64,000 nt of DNA, from assembly GCF_030676415.1 (NCBI RefSeq), contig NZ_JAUUTW010000001.1:1-64000 (forward strand), written 5' to 3'. The notes beneath the pieces were generated by a model. It was not told the DNA's origin. It searched no databases and saw only the letters and a list, made by a program, of their open reading frames with translations. Each line of letters begins with the position of its first letter. Positions within the stretch are counted from its first letter, which is position 1. Of this stretch, positions 42,980-50,402 are shown piece by piece. The position numbers were made by a program, and so were the translations under genes. The stretch comes from Peribacillus frigoritolerans (GTDB taxonomy: Bacteria > Bacillota > Bacilli > Bacillales > DSM-1321).

Positions 42980-45900
42980 TTGATTAAACGTAGCTTGTCC
43001 ATTCTAGCAATCTTTCTATTAGTATTTACTGCAAGCGTTTCCGCAGCCAAGCTCCCAGATCCCCCGACAGGCTCGGGCGGTGCAGGTAAGAAGAATCAGG
43101 AAAGTATTATAAAGCTGAAGAAAAATGATTTGGGGAAGAAATACAAAAGTAACGAGAAGGTCAGGGTCATCGTAGAGATGAAGGAAGCCCCGGCAATAGA
43201 AACAGCTTCGAAAGAAGGGAAACTTTTTAAACAGCTATCGAAAAATAAGAAACAACAATTAAAGTCCGAAAAGCTAGCTAATCAGAAGAAATTGAAAAAA
43301 AAGGTGAAAGAGAAAAAAATAGCTTTCAAGGAGCTTGAAAGCTTTACGACAGTCGTCAATGGGTTCAGCGGTGAACTTCAGTATGGTGAAATCAAAAAGG
43401 TGGAAGCCATGCCTGAAGTTGCTGAAGTACATATAGCGAATGAATATGAACGTCCTGTAGAAAAACCAGAGATGCTTTATAGTAAAGAACTTGTCCAAGC
43501 CCAGGAAGCTTGGCGGGAATATGGATATAAAGGGGAAGGGATGGTCGTCGGGATTATTGATACTGGAATCGACCCATCTCACCGCGATATGGTCCTGAAC
43601 AACGAGAATAAGGCAGAACTGACTGAAAGTGAAATTAGCGGGATAAAGGAATCTAGCCATCTATTAGGCAATTATTATACGGCGAAGGTTCCTTATGGAT
43701 ACAATTACATGGATGAAAATGAAGAAATCCTTGACCTTGGTGAAGGGGCTTCCATGCATGGAATGCATGTAGCAGGTACGGCCGGTGCCAATGGAGATGA
43801 GGAGAATGGCGGCATTAAAGGGGTTGCTCCTGAAGCCCAGCTGCTTGCTTTAAAGGTCTTCGGGAATGATCCCGACATGCAGACAACTTGGGGCGATATA
43901 TATATTAAAGCGATTGACGATGCCATCATCCTTGGGGCGGATGTGCTGAACATGAGCTTGGGCTCCACTGCAGGTTTTGTATCGGCAGAAGATCCGGAGC
44001 AGCAGGCGGTATCCAGAGCTGTTGATAATGGGATCCTCATGTCGATTTCAGCAGGAAACTCGGCACACTTTGGAAACGGATTTGCAAACCCATCAGCCTC
44101 GAACCCGGATATTGGCGTTTCAGGTTCACCTGGACTTGCTTACGATTCTGTACAAGTGGCATCGGTAGAGAATAACTATATGGATTTGGATGCAGCGACT
44201 TATGATATAAACGGACAAGCAGGAAAAGCTCCGTTCATGTCGGCTTCAAGCGTACATCCCAATGCTTTGAAGGATAAAACACATGACTTGGTGGCTGCAG
44301 GTCTTGGGACGCCAGAGGAGCTTTCCAAAGTGGATGTTAAAGGCAAGTTCGCCCTCATCGAGCGCGGCACGCTTTCTTTTATAGAAAAGGCGCAAAACGC
44401 CCAGACAGCAGGAGCGACAGGAGTCATTATTTACAATAATGCCGATGGATATATTTCCATGGCAACAGATCCAAGCATCACCATTCCTCAGCTGTTCATG
44501 TTGAAATCGGATGGTGCAAAGCTGAAAGCGGCTTTAACGGATGGCGAAAAGGTGGAGATTACCTTTAATGGTGATAAAACAAAAGCTGTAAATCCAGAAG
44601 CAGGGAAAATGAGCTCATTCAGTTCATGGGGAGTCGCGCCTAACTTGGATTTCAAACCAGAAATCACTGCTCCGGGCGGACAAATTTATTCGACGCTGAA
44701 CAACGATGAATATGGAATGATGAGCGGTACTTCAATGGCGGCACCACATGTTTCCGGAGGCTCGGCACTGGTTCTTGAAAGAGTGGATAAAGAATTTAAA
44801 TTAGAAGGATCTGCCCGGGCTAATTTTGCTAAGAACCTGATGATGAATACTTCAAAACCATTAATGGATCAAGGTGTCGTCAATAAGGCCCTTGACTGGG
44901 AAAACACTTATTCGCCTCGCAGGCAGGGAGCAGGAGTCATGCAGCTGCAATCTGCATTGTCCACACCTGCTGTCGTGACCGAGGCATTCACGAAAGAAGC
45001 GAAGGTTGCAATGAAGGAGATCGGCAATAAGTTCGCCTTTACTTTAAAGGTTGAAAACTTCAGCAACAAAGCAATTAAGTATGATGTAAAAGGAAATATC
45101 CAAACAGACTATGCAATCCAGGGACAACTGGGTTATTCCGCTAACGAGCTGGAAGCACAGGAAATTAAGAACGCTTCGATTAAAATCAATAATAAAAATA
45201 CAAATAACATTACCGTTCCTGCAAAAAAATCGGTTACATTCGAAGTGAAAGTGGACATATCCGATGCAAAGGTACTTGGCGATGACCTTCAGACTCTTGT
45301 AGACATTGACAAGGTCTTTCCAAACGGATATTTTGTTGAAGGGTTCATTTCATTGAAGGATCCAGCCGATACGAACCCGGCACTGAATATACCGTATGTA
45401 GGATTTAAAGGGGAGTGGGGCAAAGCCCCGATCCTTGATGGCACTAAATATGATAAAGAGTCTTTCTATGGCATGGCAGGAGGAGTATCGACAGCAGGTA
45501 AAGATTTCACTTACCTTGGCTATGACCCAGCGGGGAAAGCATTCAATGGCAAAAATATTGCAATTTCCCCAAATGGTGATGGTGCACAGGATGACTTCGT
45601 GCCGGTCCTATCATTCTTAAGAAATGCGAAAAAGGTAGAATACAATATATTGAATGGTGAAAACAAGTCAGTCCGGAAACTTCGCACAGAGAATAATGTA
45701 CGTAAGGACTATTATGATGGCGGACAAGGGACCGCATACACCCTGGATCCGGCCCGTAAATGGGACGGTAAAATCAATAATGCACTCGCTAAGGATGGGG
45801 TCTATTATTTTGAAATCAAAGCGATGATAGATTACGAGGGTGCAAAATGGCAGACGTTTAAAATGCCTATCAAAATCGATACGGTAAAGCCGACAGTCAG

Positions 45901-46717
45901 GATTTCGAAAAAAGGCAATGTATTAACCATCCAAGGTAAGGATAATTTGAATGGTTCAGGGCTTGCTTATTACGATGTACAAGTCGATGGGGCATCCATC
46001 ATGGTAGAGCCGCTCCCGGCTAATGCGAAACAATTCAGCCTACCTGATGTAAAAGGGGAAAAGGTTCAGGTTGTGGCAATTGACTATGCAGGTAATGAAA
46101 AAACGGCTGAAACCGAATTAGCAAGTGATTCAGCTCCAATCGATAATCATGCACCAGCTGTAAAGATCAAGAGTCCTGAAGCCTTGAGCGTGAACAATAA
46201 AAATAAAATCAAAATAACAGGAGAAATTGAAGAAGCGTCGGAAATAAAGGAATTCAAAATCGACAATAAAACGGTACCTGCAACGTATAACAAAACGAAT
46301 AATAAATATGAATTCTCATATGAAAAGAAATTTGAAGATGGTGTCCAAAGCTTCACGGTTAAGGCAACCGATAAATGGGATAACACGGTTTCCTTTAAAC
46401 GGACGTTTATTGTCGATGCAACAAAGCCGGGTTTAAAAGTTAAAGGTGTACCGGAAACTGTGGGAGTCAAAGGCAAAAATCCTAAAGTGGACGTGACGGT
46501 AGAAGATAATTTCGATGAAATCCGCCTTTACCTGAACGGAAGCGAAGTATTCTATCATGAATTCAAGGAACCATACAAAATGCGTGCCTATAAGAAGAAG
46601 ATAGAGGATTTGGAGCTGCCGCTTAAAACAGGCAACAATAAGTTTGAATTTAAGGTGACCGATCTTGCAGGAAATGAATCGAAGAAATCCTTTAACATCA
46701 ATAAAGCAAAAAAATAA
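42980..46717 (+). CDS. Large secreted subtilase (S8, lactocepin/Vpr-like)
   Basis: A 1245-residue exported protease. Signal peptide about residues 1-22; I9-like pro-domain with a very Lys-rich segment (about 85-115); catalytic domain with Asp194 (GIIDTGID), His260 (MHGMHVAG; the usual HGTH is HGMH here) and Ser585 (GTSMAAPHVSGG). A PA domain is inserted at about 430-520. A Fn3-like region and repeated Ig-like modules fill residues 650-1245 (two similar stretches begin near KPTVRISKKGN and HAPAVKIKSPE). No LPXTG motif or final membrane helix is seen, so it is either released or held by the Lys-rich modules. TTG start after GAGGAGGAAAG. It directly follows the peptide transporter operon, which suggests joint use: cutting proteins and importing the peptides. 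Confidence 0.93.
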   Translation: MIKRSLSILAIFLLVFTASVSAAKLPDPPTGSGGAGKKNQESIIKLKKNDLGKKYKSNEKVRVIVEMKEAPAIETASKEGKLFKQLSKNKKQQLKSEKLANQKKLKKKVKEKKIAFKELESFTTVVNGFSGELQYGEIKKVEAMPEVAEVHIANEYERPVEKPEMLYSKELVQAQEAWREYGYKGEGMVVGIIDTGIDPSHRDMVLNNENKAELTESEISGIKESSHLLGNYYTAKVPYGYNYMDENEEILDLGEGASMHGMHVAGTAGANGDEENGGIKGVAPEAQLLALKVFGNDPDMQTTWGDIYIKAIDDAIILGADVLNMSLGSTAGFVSAEDPEQQAVSRAVDNGILMSISAGNSAHFGNGFANPSASNPDIGVSGSPGLAYDSVQVASVENNYMDLDAATYDINGQAGKAPFMSASSVHPNALKDKTHDLVAAGLGTPEELSKVDVKGKFALIERGTLSFIEKAQNAQTAGATGVIIYNNADGYISMATDPSITIPQLFMLKSDGAKLKAALTDGEKVEITFNGDKTKAVNPEAGKMSSFSSWGVAPNLDFKPEITAPGGQIYSTLNNDEYGMMSGTSMAAPHVSGGSALVLERVDKEFKLEGSARANFAKNLMMNTSKPLMDQGVVNKALDWENTYSPRRQGAGVMQLQSALSTPAVVTEAFTKEAKVAMKEIGNKFAFTLKVENFSNKAIKYDVKGNIQTDYAIQGQLGYSANELEAQEIKNASIKINNKNTNNITVPAKKSVTFEVKVDISDAKVLGDDLQTLVDIDKVFPNGYFVEGFISLKDPADTNPALNIPYVGFKGEWGKAPILDGTKYDKESFYGMAGGVSTAGKDFTYLGYDPAGKAFNGKNIAISPNGDGAQDDFVPVLSFLRNAKKVEYNILNGENKSVRKLRTENNVRKDYYDGGQGTAYTLDPARKWDGKINNALAKDGVYYFEIKAMIDYEGAKWQTFKMPIKIDTVKPTVRISKKGNVLTIQGKDNLNGSGLAYYDVQVDGASIMVEPLPANAKQFSLPDVKGEKVQVVAIDYAGNEKTAETELASDSAPIDNHAPAVKIKSPEALSVNNKNKIKITGEIEEASEIKEFKIDNKTVPATYNKTNNKYEFSYEKKFEDGVQSFTVKATDKWDNTVSFKRTFIVDATKPGLKVKGVPETVGVKGKNPKVDVTVEDNFDEIRLYLNGSEVFYHEFKEPYKMRAYKKKIEDLELPLKTGNNKFEFKVTDLAGNESKKSFNINKAKK

Positions 46718-46725
46718 CGAAAGGC

Positions 46726-46747
46726 AGCCCTCTTATCCAAGAGGGCT
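46726..46747. repeat. Direct repeat copy 1 (hairpin sequence)
   Basis: A 22-bp sequence with an 8-bp stem GCCCTCTT/AAGAGGGC, located 9 bases after the subtilase stop. An exact second copy is at 47271-47292. The first copy has no T run behind it; the second is followed by GTTTTTGC, as expected for the original terminator. The 524 bases between the copies look like an insertion into the terminator. Confidence 0.85.
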
Positions 46748-46749
46748 TA

Positions 46750-46798
46750 GACTGTAGACAAATTCGAAGAAAGCGAGTGTGCCTACAGTTTTTTTTTG
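46750..46798 (+). terminator. Terminator-like hairpin at the left edge of the repeat mosaic
   Basis: ACTGTAG (46750-46756) pairs with CTACAGT (46783-46789 region) across a 27-base loop, followed by nine T. A related direct copy of its right arm (GCCTACAGT plus T/A-rich tail and CCAG) recurs near 47040-47072. Confidence 0.65.
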
Positions 46799-46820
46799 AA
46801 AAACGTTCCAGCTTATTTCA

Positions 46821-46925
46821 GAAACCTGCTCCCTTTCCGCCGACTGTCTGCCAAGCCGCATCAAAGTAAACGTCTGTGGGGTCTCGACTAGCCAGTTATT
46901 CGGCAGGAGTGTCGCAAATTTCTTC
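46821..46925 (-). repeat. Diverged inverted copy of a dispersed Bacillaceae repeat
   Basis: Reads as an inverted relative of the repeat at 47072-47209: both contain CTTTCCGC, CTGTGGGGTCTC and GCAGGAGT-TCG in the same order when aligned in opposite orientation. This copy has more differences and has lost the central GC-rich hairpins. Confidence 0.7.
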
Positions 46926-47071
46926 AATCTAATGAGGGTTTCATTCCATATAAAAAGGTGAAAATTCATGAAGGATAATCAAGTTCCACCTTTCTAATCA
47001 TGGTTTGGGGTAATCCATTAACGAATCTCCTTTTGTACGAAGCCTACAGTATTCTTTAAAAAAACATACCA

Positions 47072-47209
47072 GTTGATTGGAATGGAAGGTACGAGACTCC
47101 TGCGGGAAAAGCGTGTCCAAGGGAGACCCCACAGGCGCAAAGAGCGCCGAGGAGGCTCCCGGACCGCCCGCGGAAAGCGAGTGCCTGGAGTGGAAATCAA
47201 CGTTCCAAT
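47072..47209 (+). repeat. GC-rich palindromic dispersed repeat (REP/MITE-like)
   Basis: About 138 bp with imperfect terminal inverted repeats: GTTGATT/AATCAAC, ATTGGAA/TTCCAAT and ACTCC/GGAGT. The core (GACTCCTGCGGGAAAAGCG ... CCGCCCGCGGAAAGCGAGTG) folds into several hairpins and is far more GC-rich than its surroundings. I recognise this type of sequence as a repeat found many times in Bacillaceae genomes. It encodes no protein. Confidence 0.75.
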
Positions 47210-47270
47210 TGTACAAACCCTCAAAAAAATTGTAGGTAAAATCAATTATTATCGAGTTGGTGTATTGTTA

Positions 47271-47298
47271 AGCCCTCTTATCCAAGAGGGCTGTTTTT
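47271..47298 (+). terminator. Direct repeat copy 2, probable original terminator of the subtilase
   Basis: Second exact copy of the 22-bp sequence at 46726-46747, here followed by T5. It sits 550 bases from the subtilase stop, consistent with displacement by the repeat insertion. Confidence 0.75.
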
Positions 47299-47487
47299 GC
47301 GTAATAAGATTTTCGGATTATGAATTTGAAGTATGAATTCTTTCGTGCTGATTTTGGAGTAGTTTGCTGTGTCTTCACCGTAAAAATAGGGAAATCTATT
47401 AGTGAGGAAGTATTTTCATTATCCGGCAGGTATATGGTGCGGGATAAAAGAATTAGGTATAAAGAACCTAATAAAAGGAGGGTATCT

Positions 47488-47904
47488 ATGAATTATAAGA
47501 AGAAATCTAGCAATAAAGTAACTATTCGTGGAATTACAGTGAAATTCGAAAGGAGAGGAAGCGACAGGTCATATCTTACAAAGCCGAGTTTCTTTGATGC
47601 ACTTCAGCACGTCAATTCTCCCTTTGAAAAGGATCCCCGCTCAGATTCACCCTATCAGGATTTTCCTCTATGTCAGGAGGTAACCCTTTCTTTTTTTGAA
47701 AGAGGTGCTAAAACATCTATTAATTATGACCCCCACCAAGAAAAAATCATCATTGAGGTAAGTTCAGAGACATATCAGACGAATAAGGGTGAGGCGCTTA
47801 CTGCAATCCTCGATCATATCATGATCAACCATGGCTATCACCATTCTTTTTTCATTATCCAGCAAAAAGAGCGGAACGTAAAAATTGAAGCGGCTACTCC
47901 GTGA
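47488..47904 (+). CDS. Hypothetical protein, 138 residues
   Basis: A soluble, basic protein starting MNYKKKSSNKVTIRG; AAAGGAGGG lies 5-7 bases before ATG 47488. An upstream in-frame extension to 47320 exists but has no ribosome site. No membrane segment or known motif is seen. A Lys/Arg-rich N-terminus, a central Ser/Asp/Pro-rich loop (KDPRSDSPYQD) and a beta-rich C-terminus (EKIIIEVSSETYQ) are all that can be described. It lies alone between the repeat mosaic and the convergent MocR gene. I do not recognise it. Confidence 0.7.
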   Translation: MNYKKKSSNKVTIRGITVKFERRGSDRSYLTKPSFFDALQHVNSPFEKDPRSDSPYQDFPLCQEVTLSFFERGAKTSINYDPHQEKIIIEVSSETYQTNKGEALTAILDHIMINHGYHHSFFIIQQKERNVKIEAATP

Positions 47905-48061
47905 TTTCATCTTCTAAAACTATCTTGGGCAGGGCATTGTAAGGCATGAGACTTCCGTTAATGTAACGTAATTCGAAAAGATACTTTACTCAATAAGGGT
48001 AGAGCTGCCACGGCAGCTCCACTAATGTTTTAATGATGAGCTTCCCCTATCCTTCAAGATG

Positions 48062-49507
48062 TCAAACCAACCGCCGAATGATCTTTGAAAGGGTTTGGAT
48101 GCCATAAGCTAATTGTTCCTCCGAGGCGTATGAATATGAAAGCCGTATATGTGTATGGTTATTTGGTTCGTATATGTATCCCGGATTAAGGAGTATGTTC
48201 TCCTTTATCGCTTGCTTGAAAAGGTTTGGATTCACGATGGGTTTACATAATTTTAACCATATATAAAATCCGCCTTGAGGTATTTGCCATTCAGCCAGTC
48301 CCCTAAAATATTGATTGAGCAGAGTTAATGTAAAATCTCTACGTTCTATCAACTCATGCCTTAGCCACTCCAAATGCTTTGAATATTGACCATTTGCTAA
48401 CCACTCTGCCACAAGGTGTTGGGAAAGTGCACTGGAACCGTAATCCATTTGCATTTTAATGTCCGCTAAACGTTCAATCACAGTTATGGGGCCAGTAATC
48501 CATCCGATACGCAATCCGGGGCTTAATGTTTTGGACATACTGCCAATGTGCAATACAAGGCCATCTGCATCAAGGGATTTTAAAGGCGGCGGTGGTTCCT
48601 TTTCAAACCACAAATCACTGTATACGTCATCTTCAATAATCGGGATCTGTTCTTTTTTGCATAGTGATAGGAGGTTAAGCCTTTCTTCTTTTGTCCATGT
48701 AGTATTCGTTGGATTGTTAAACGTTGGAACCGTATAAAACAGTGACGCTTTCTTCCTTCCATTGATGCGCTTTATTTGTGTCGGGATACTTTCATGGCCT
48801 TGTATTGATAAACCTACCAAGTGCATGCCCGCAGATTGAAAAGGGTGAACGGAATTTAAATAGGAAGGGGATTCATGTAAAATCATCGATCCCTTTTGAA
48901 GTAAACCAACTGAAATCAACTGGAGTGCCTGAAGCCCGCCAGAAACGACCATGAGGGAGCTGGGACTTGTGTTGATCCCTTTTGTTTCTAAATAAACACT
49001 TATACATTGGCGAAGTCTCTTATCACCCTTGGGTTCGGAATAACCTAATGAGTGGGCATCAAAAGAAGTGGATCGCAACGTCTTTTCGATTTGTTTTGTA
49101 GGCAATAGAGCTGGAGATAGTTCGCCCGTGCCTAATCTGATGATGGCAGTGTCCGTTTCATACTGATTAATGTCCTGGATCGTTTTTAAATTAGGTTCAT
49201 GAAGGCCATTACGGACATAGTTTTTCCAGTCAGGCTGTTTGCTGGAGACGAGCACATTCCATGTATTGTTCGAAACGAATGTGCCGGACCCAATCTTAGT
49301 TTCCAATAATCCGTCTGCAATCAACTCATCTATGGCTGTGATGATGGTACTTCGGTTTACACCAAATGAGTCGGCCAATGAGCGTTGTGATGGAAGCTTA
49401 GTACCAACTGGCCATTCCCCTCGTGTAATTTGTTGTTTGATCCAATCTACTATTTGTTGGTGAAGTGATTGGTCGGAAGTCCGGTTTGGTCTCCATTCGA
49501 TAAACAT
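48062..49507 (-). CDS. MocR-type regulator (GntR HTH fused to PLP aminotransferase domain)
   Basis: 481 residues. An N-terminal winged-helix GntR domain (about 10-80, with GTKLPSQRSLADSFGVNRSTIITAIDEL) is followed by a fold-type I aminotransferase-like domain (about 115-480). The PLP lysine is in HIGSMSKTLSPGLRIGW, and NPTNTTWTKEERL resembles the substrate-carboxylate loop. I chose the start at 49507, 8 bases after AAAGGAGTGG; longer in-frame starts read through the operator region. It is divergent from lysE with a perfect palindrome between them, so it likely controls the exporter (and itself), with an amino acid or PLP as effector. MocR proteins such as GabR and PdxR work this way. Confidence 0.9.
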   Translation of the reverse strand: MFIEWRPNRTSDQSLHQQIVDWIKQQITRGEWPVGTKLPSQRSLADSFGVNRSTIITAIDELIADGLLETKIGSGTFVSNNTWNVLVSSKQPDWKNYVRNGLHEPNLKTIQDINQYETDTAIIRLGTGELSPALLPTKQIEKTLRSTSFDAHSLGYSEPKGDKRLRQCISVYLETKGINTSPSSLMVVSGGLQALQLISVGLLQKGSMILHESPSYLNSVHPFQSAGMHLVGLSIQGHESIPTQIKRINGRKKASLFYTVPTFNNPTNTTWTKEERLNLLSLCKKEQIPIIEDDVYSDLWFEKEPPPPLKSLDADGLVLHIGSMSKTLSPGLRIGWITGPITVIERLADIKMQMDYGSSALSQHLVAEWLANGQYSKHLEWLRHELIERRDFTLTLLNQYFRGLAEWQIPQGGFYIWLKLCKPIVNPNLFKQAIKENILLNPGYIYEPNNHTHIRLSYSYASEEQLAYGIQTLSKIIRRLV

Positions 49508-49545
49508 ACGAAAACCACTCCTTTCATGTTCTATATTCATCATAA

Positions 49546-49571
49546 ATTGGTTGGTTTGAAAACCAACCAAT
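49546..49571. promoter_or_regulatory. Perfect palindromic operator between the MocR and lysE genes
   Basis: ATTGGTTGGTTT and AAACCAACCAAT form a perfect 12-bp inverted repeat with only GA between. Each arm also contains a TTGG-TTGG direct repeat. It lies 39 bases from the MocR start and 61 bases from the lysE start, the normal place for a MocR site. Binding is inferred. Confidence 0.8.
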
Positions 49572-49631
49572 TGGATGGTCAATTCCTTTGTTTTTTTCAT
49601 TATACTGAATATGAAGGGAGGGGGTATTCGT

Positions 49632-50240
49632 ATGGGGCCATTTTTTCACGGATTATTATTGGCATTAGGGCTGATACTTCCGTTAGGAGTGCAAAATGTA
49701 TTCATTTTTAATCAAGGAGCAATCCAATCTACAATAAAAAAAGCATTGCCAGCAACGATCACCGCTGCAATTTGTGATACAGTGCTCATTCTGTTAGCTA
49801 TTTTAGGTGTTTCGTTGGTTGTCATGCAATATGATTGGCTGCGCCTTACATTAATCATAATCGGAGTTATATTTTTATTGTATATGGGTTTTCAGATTTG
49901 GTTTGCCAAATCGAATGCACAGTCAGGTGCCCAATCCATGCAGATGTCGACCAAAAAACAAATTGTATTTGCCCTATCCGTCTCATTACTGAATCCGCAT
50001 GCAATTTTGGATACGATAGGTGTAATCGGTTCGAGCTCACTTGTTTATTCAGGAAAAGATAAAATGATTTTCACCATAACGTGCATCTTTGTGTCTTGGT
50101 GCTGGTTCCATGGACTATGTCTAGCGGGGCGATTGCTGAAAAAGGTTGATACATCTGGAAAATTCCTTGGAATAGTAAATAAAATTTCTGCAATCATCAT
50201 TTGGATTACAGCTCTCTATATGGTGAAATCACTTTTTTGA
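49632..50240 (+). CDS. LysE/ArgO family amino-acid exporter
   Basis: A 202-residue membrane protein with about six helices. The first helix carries the family pattern LGLILPLGVQNVFIFNQGA, and LNPHAILDTIGVIG is the second conserved loop. ATG 49632 follows GGGAGGGGG by 7 bases. The divergent MocR gene and shared palindrome suggest export of lysine, arginine or a related amino acid under ligand control; the substrate cannot be fixed from sequence. Confidence 0.9.
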   Translation: MGPFFHGLLLALGLILPLGVQNVFIFNQGAIQSTIKKALPATITAAICDTVLILLAILGVSLVVMQYDWLRLTLIIIGVIFLLYMGFQIWFAKSNAQSGAQSMQMSTKKQIVFALSVSLLNPHAILDTIGVIGSSSLVYSGKDKMIFTITCIFVSWCWFHGLCLAGRLLKKVDTSGKFLGIVNKISAIIIWITALYMVKSLF

Positions 50241-50312
50241 ATCAGATGAACGTATTCGGACTAGACCATGCCAGGTATTCAAGAGTTTAAAAGTTACAGG
50301 ATGCTTATGTAT

Positions 50313-50349
50313 AAAAAAAGGGGAATGCATATGCATTCTCCCTTTTTTT
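50313..50349. terminator. Bidirectional terminator between lysE and ywqA
   Basis: An 18-bp stem (A7, GGGGAATGCAT with ATGCATTCTCCC, T7), one G-T pair, almost no loop. It serves both convergent genes. Confidence 0.9.
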
Positions 50350-50402
50350 GCCTTGATAAGCAAACAACCTGCCCTCATTCATCTTCATATCGTGAGAGCG
50401 GT

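Noticed and set aside
43001..46717. LPXTG or S-layer anchoring of the large subtilase
   Set aside because: No LPXTG, no terminal hydrophobic helix and no clear SLH motif; the chain ends in a polar Lys-rich segment.
46733..47336. Short frames within the repeat mosaic
   Set aside because: They follow the palindromic repeat, are not conserved in composition and have no ribosome sites.
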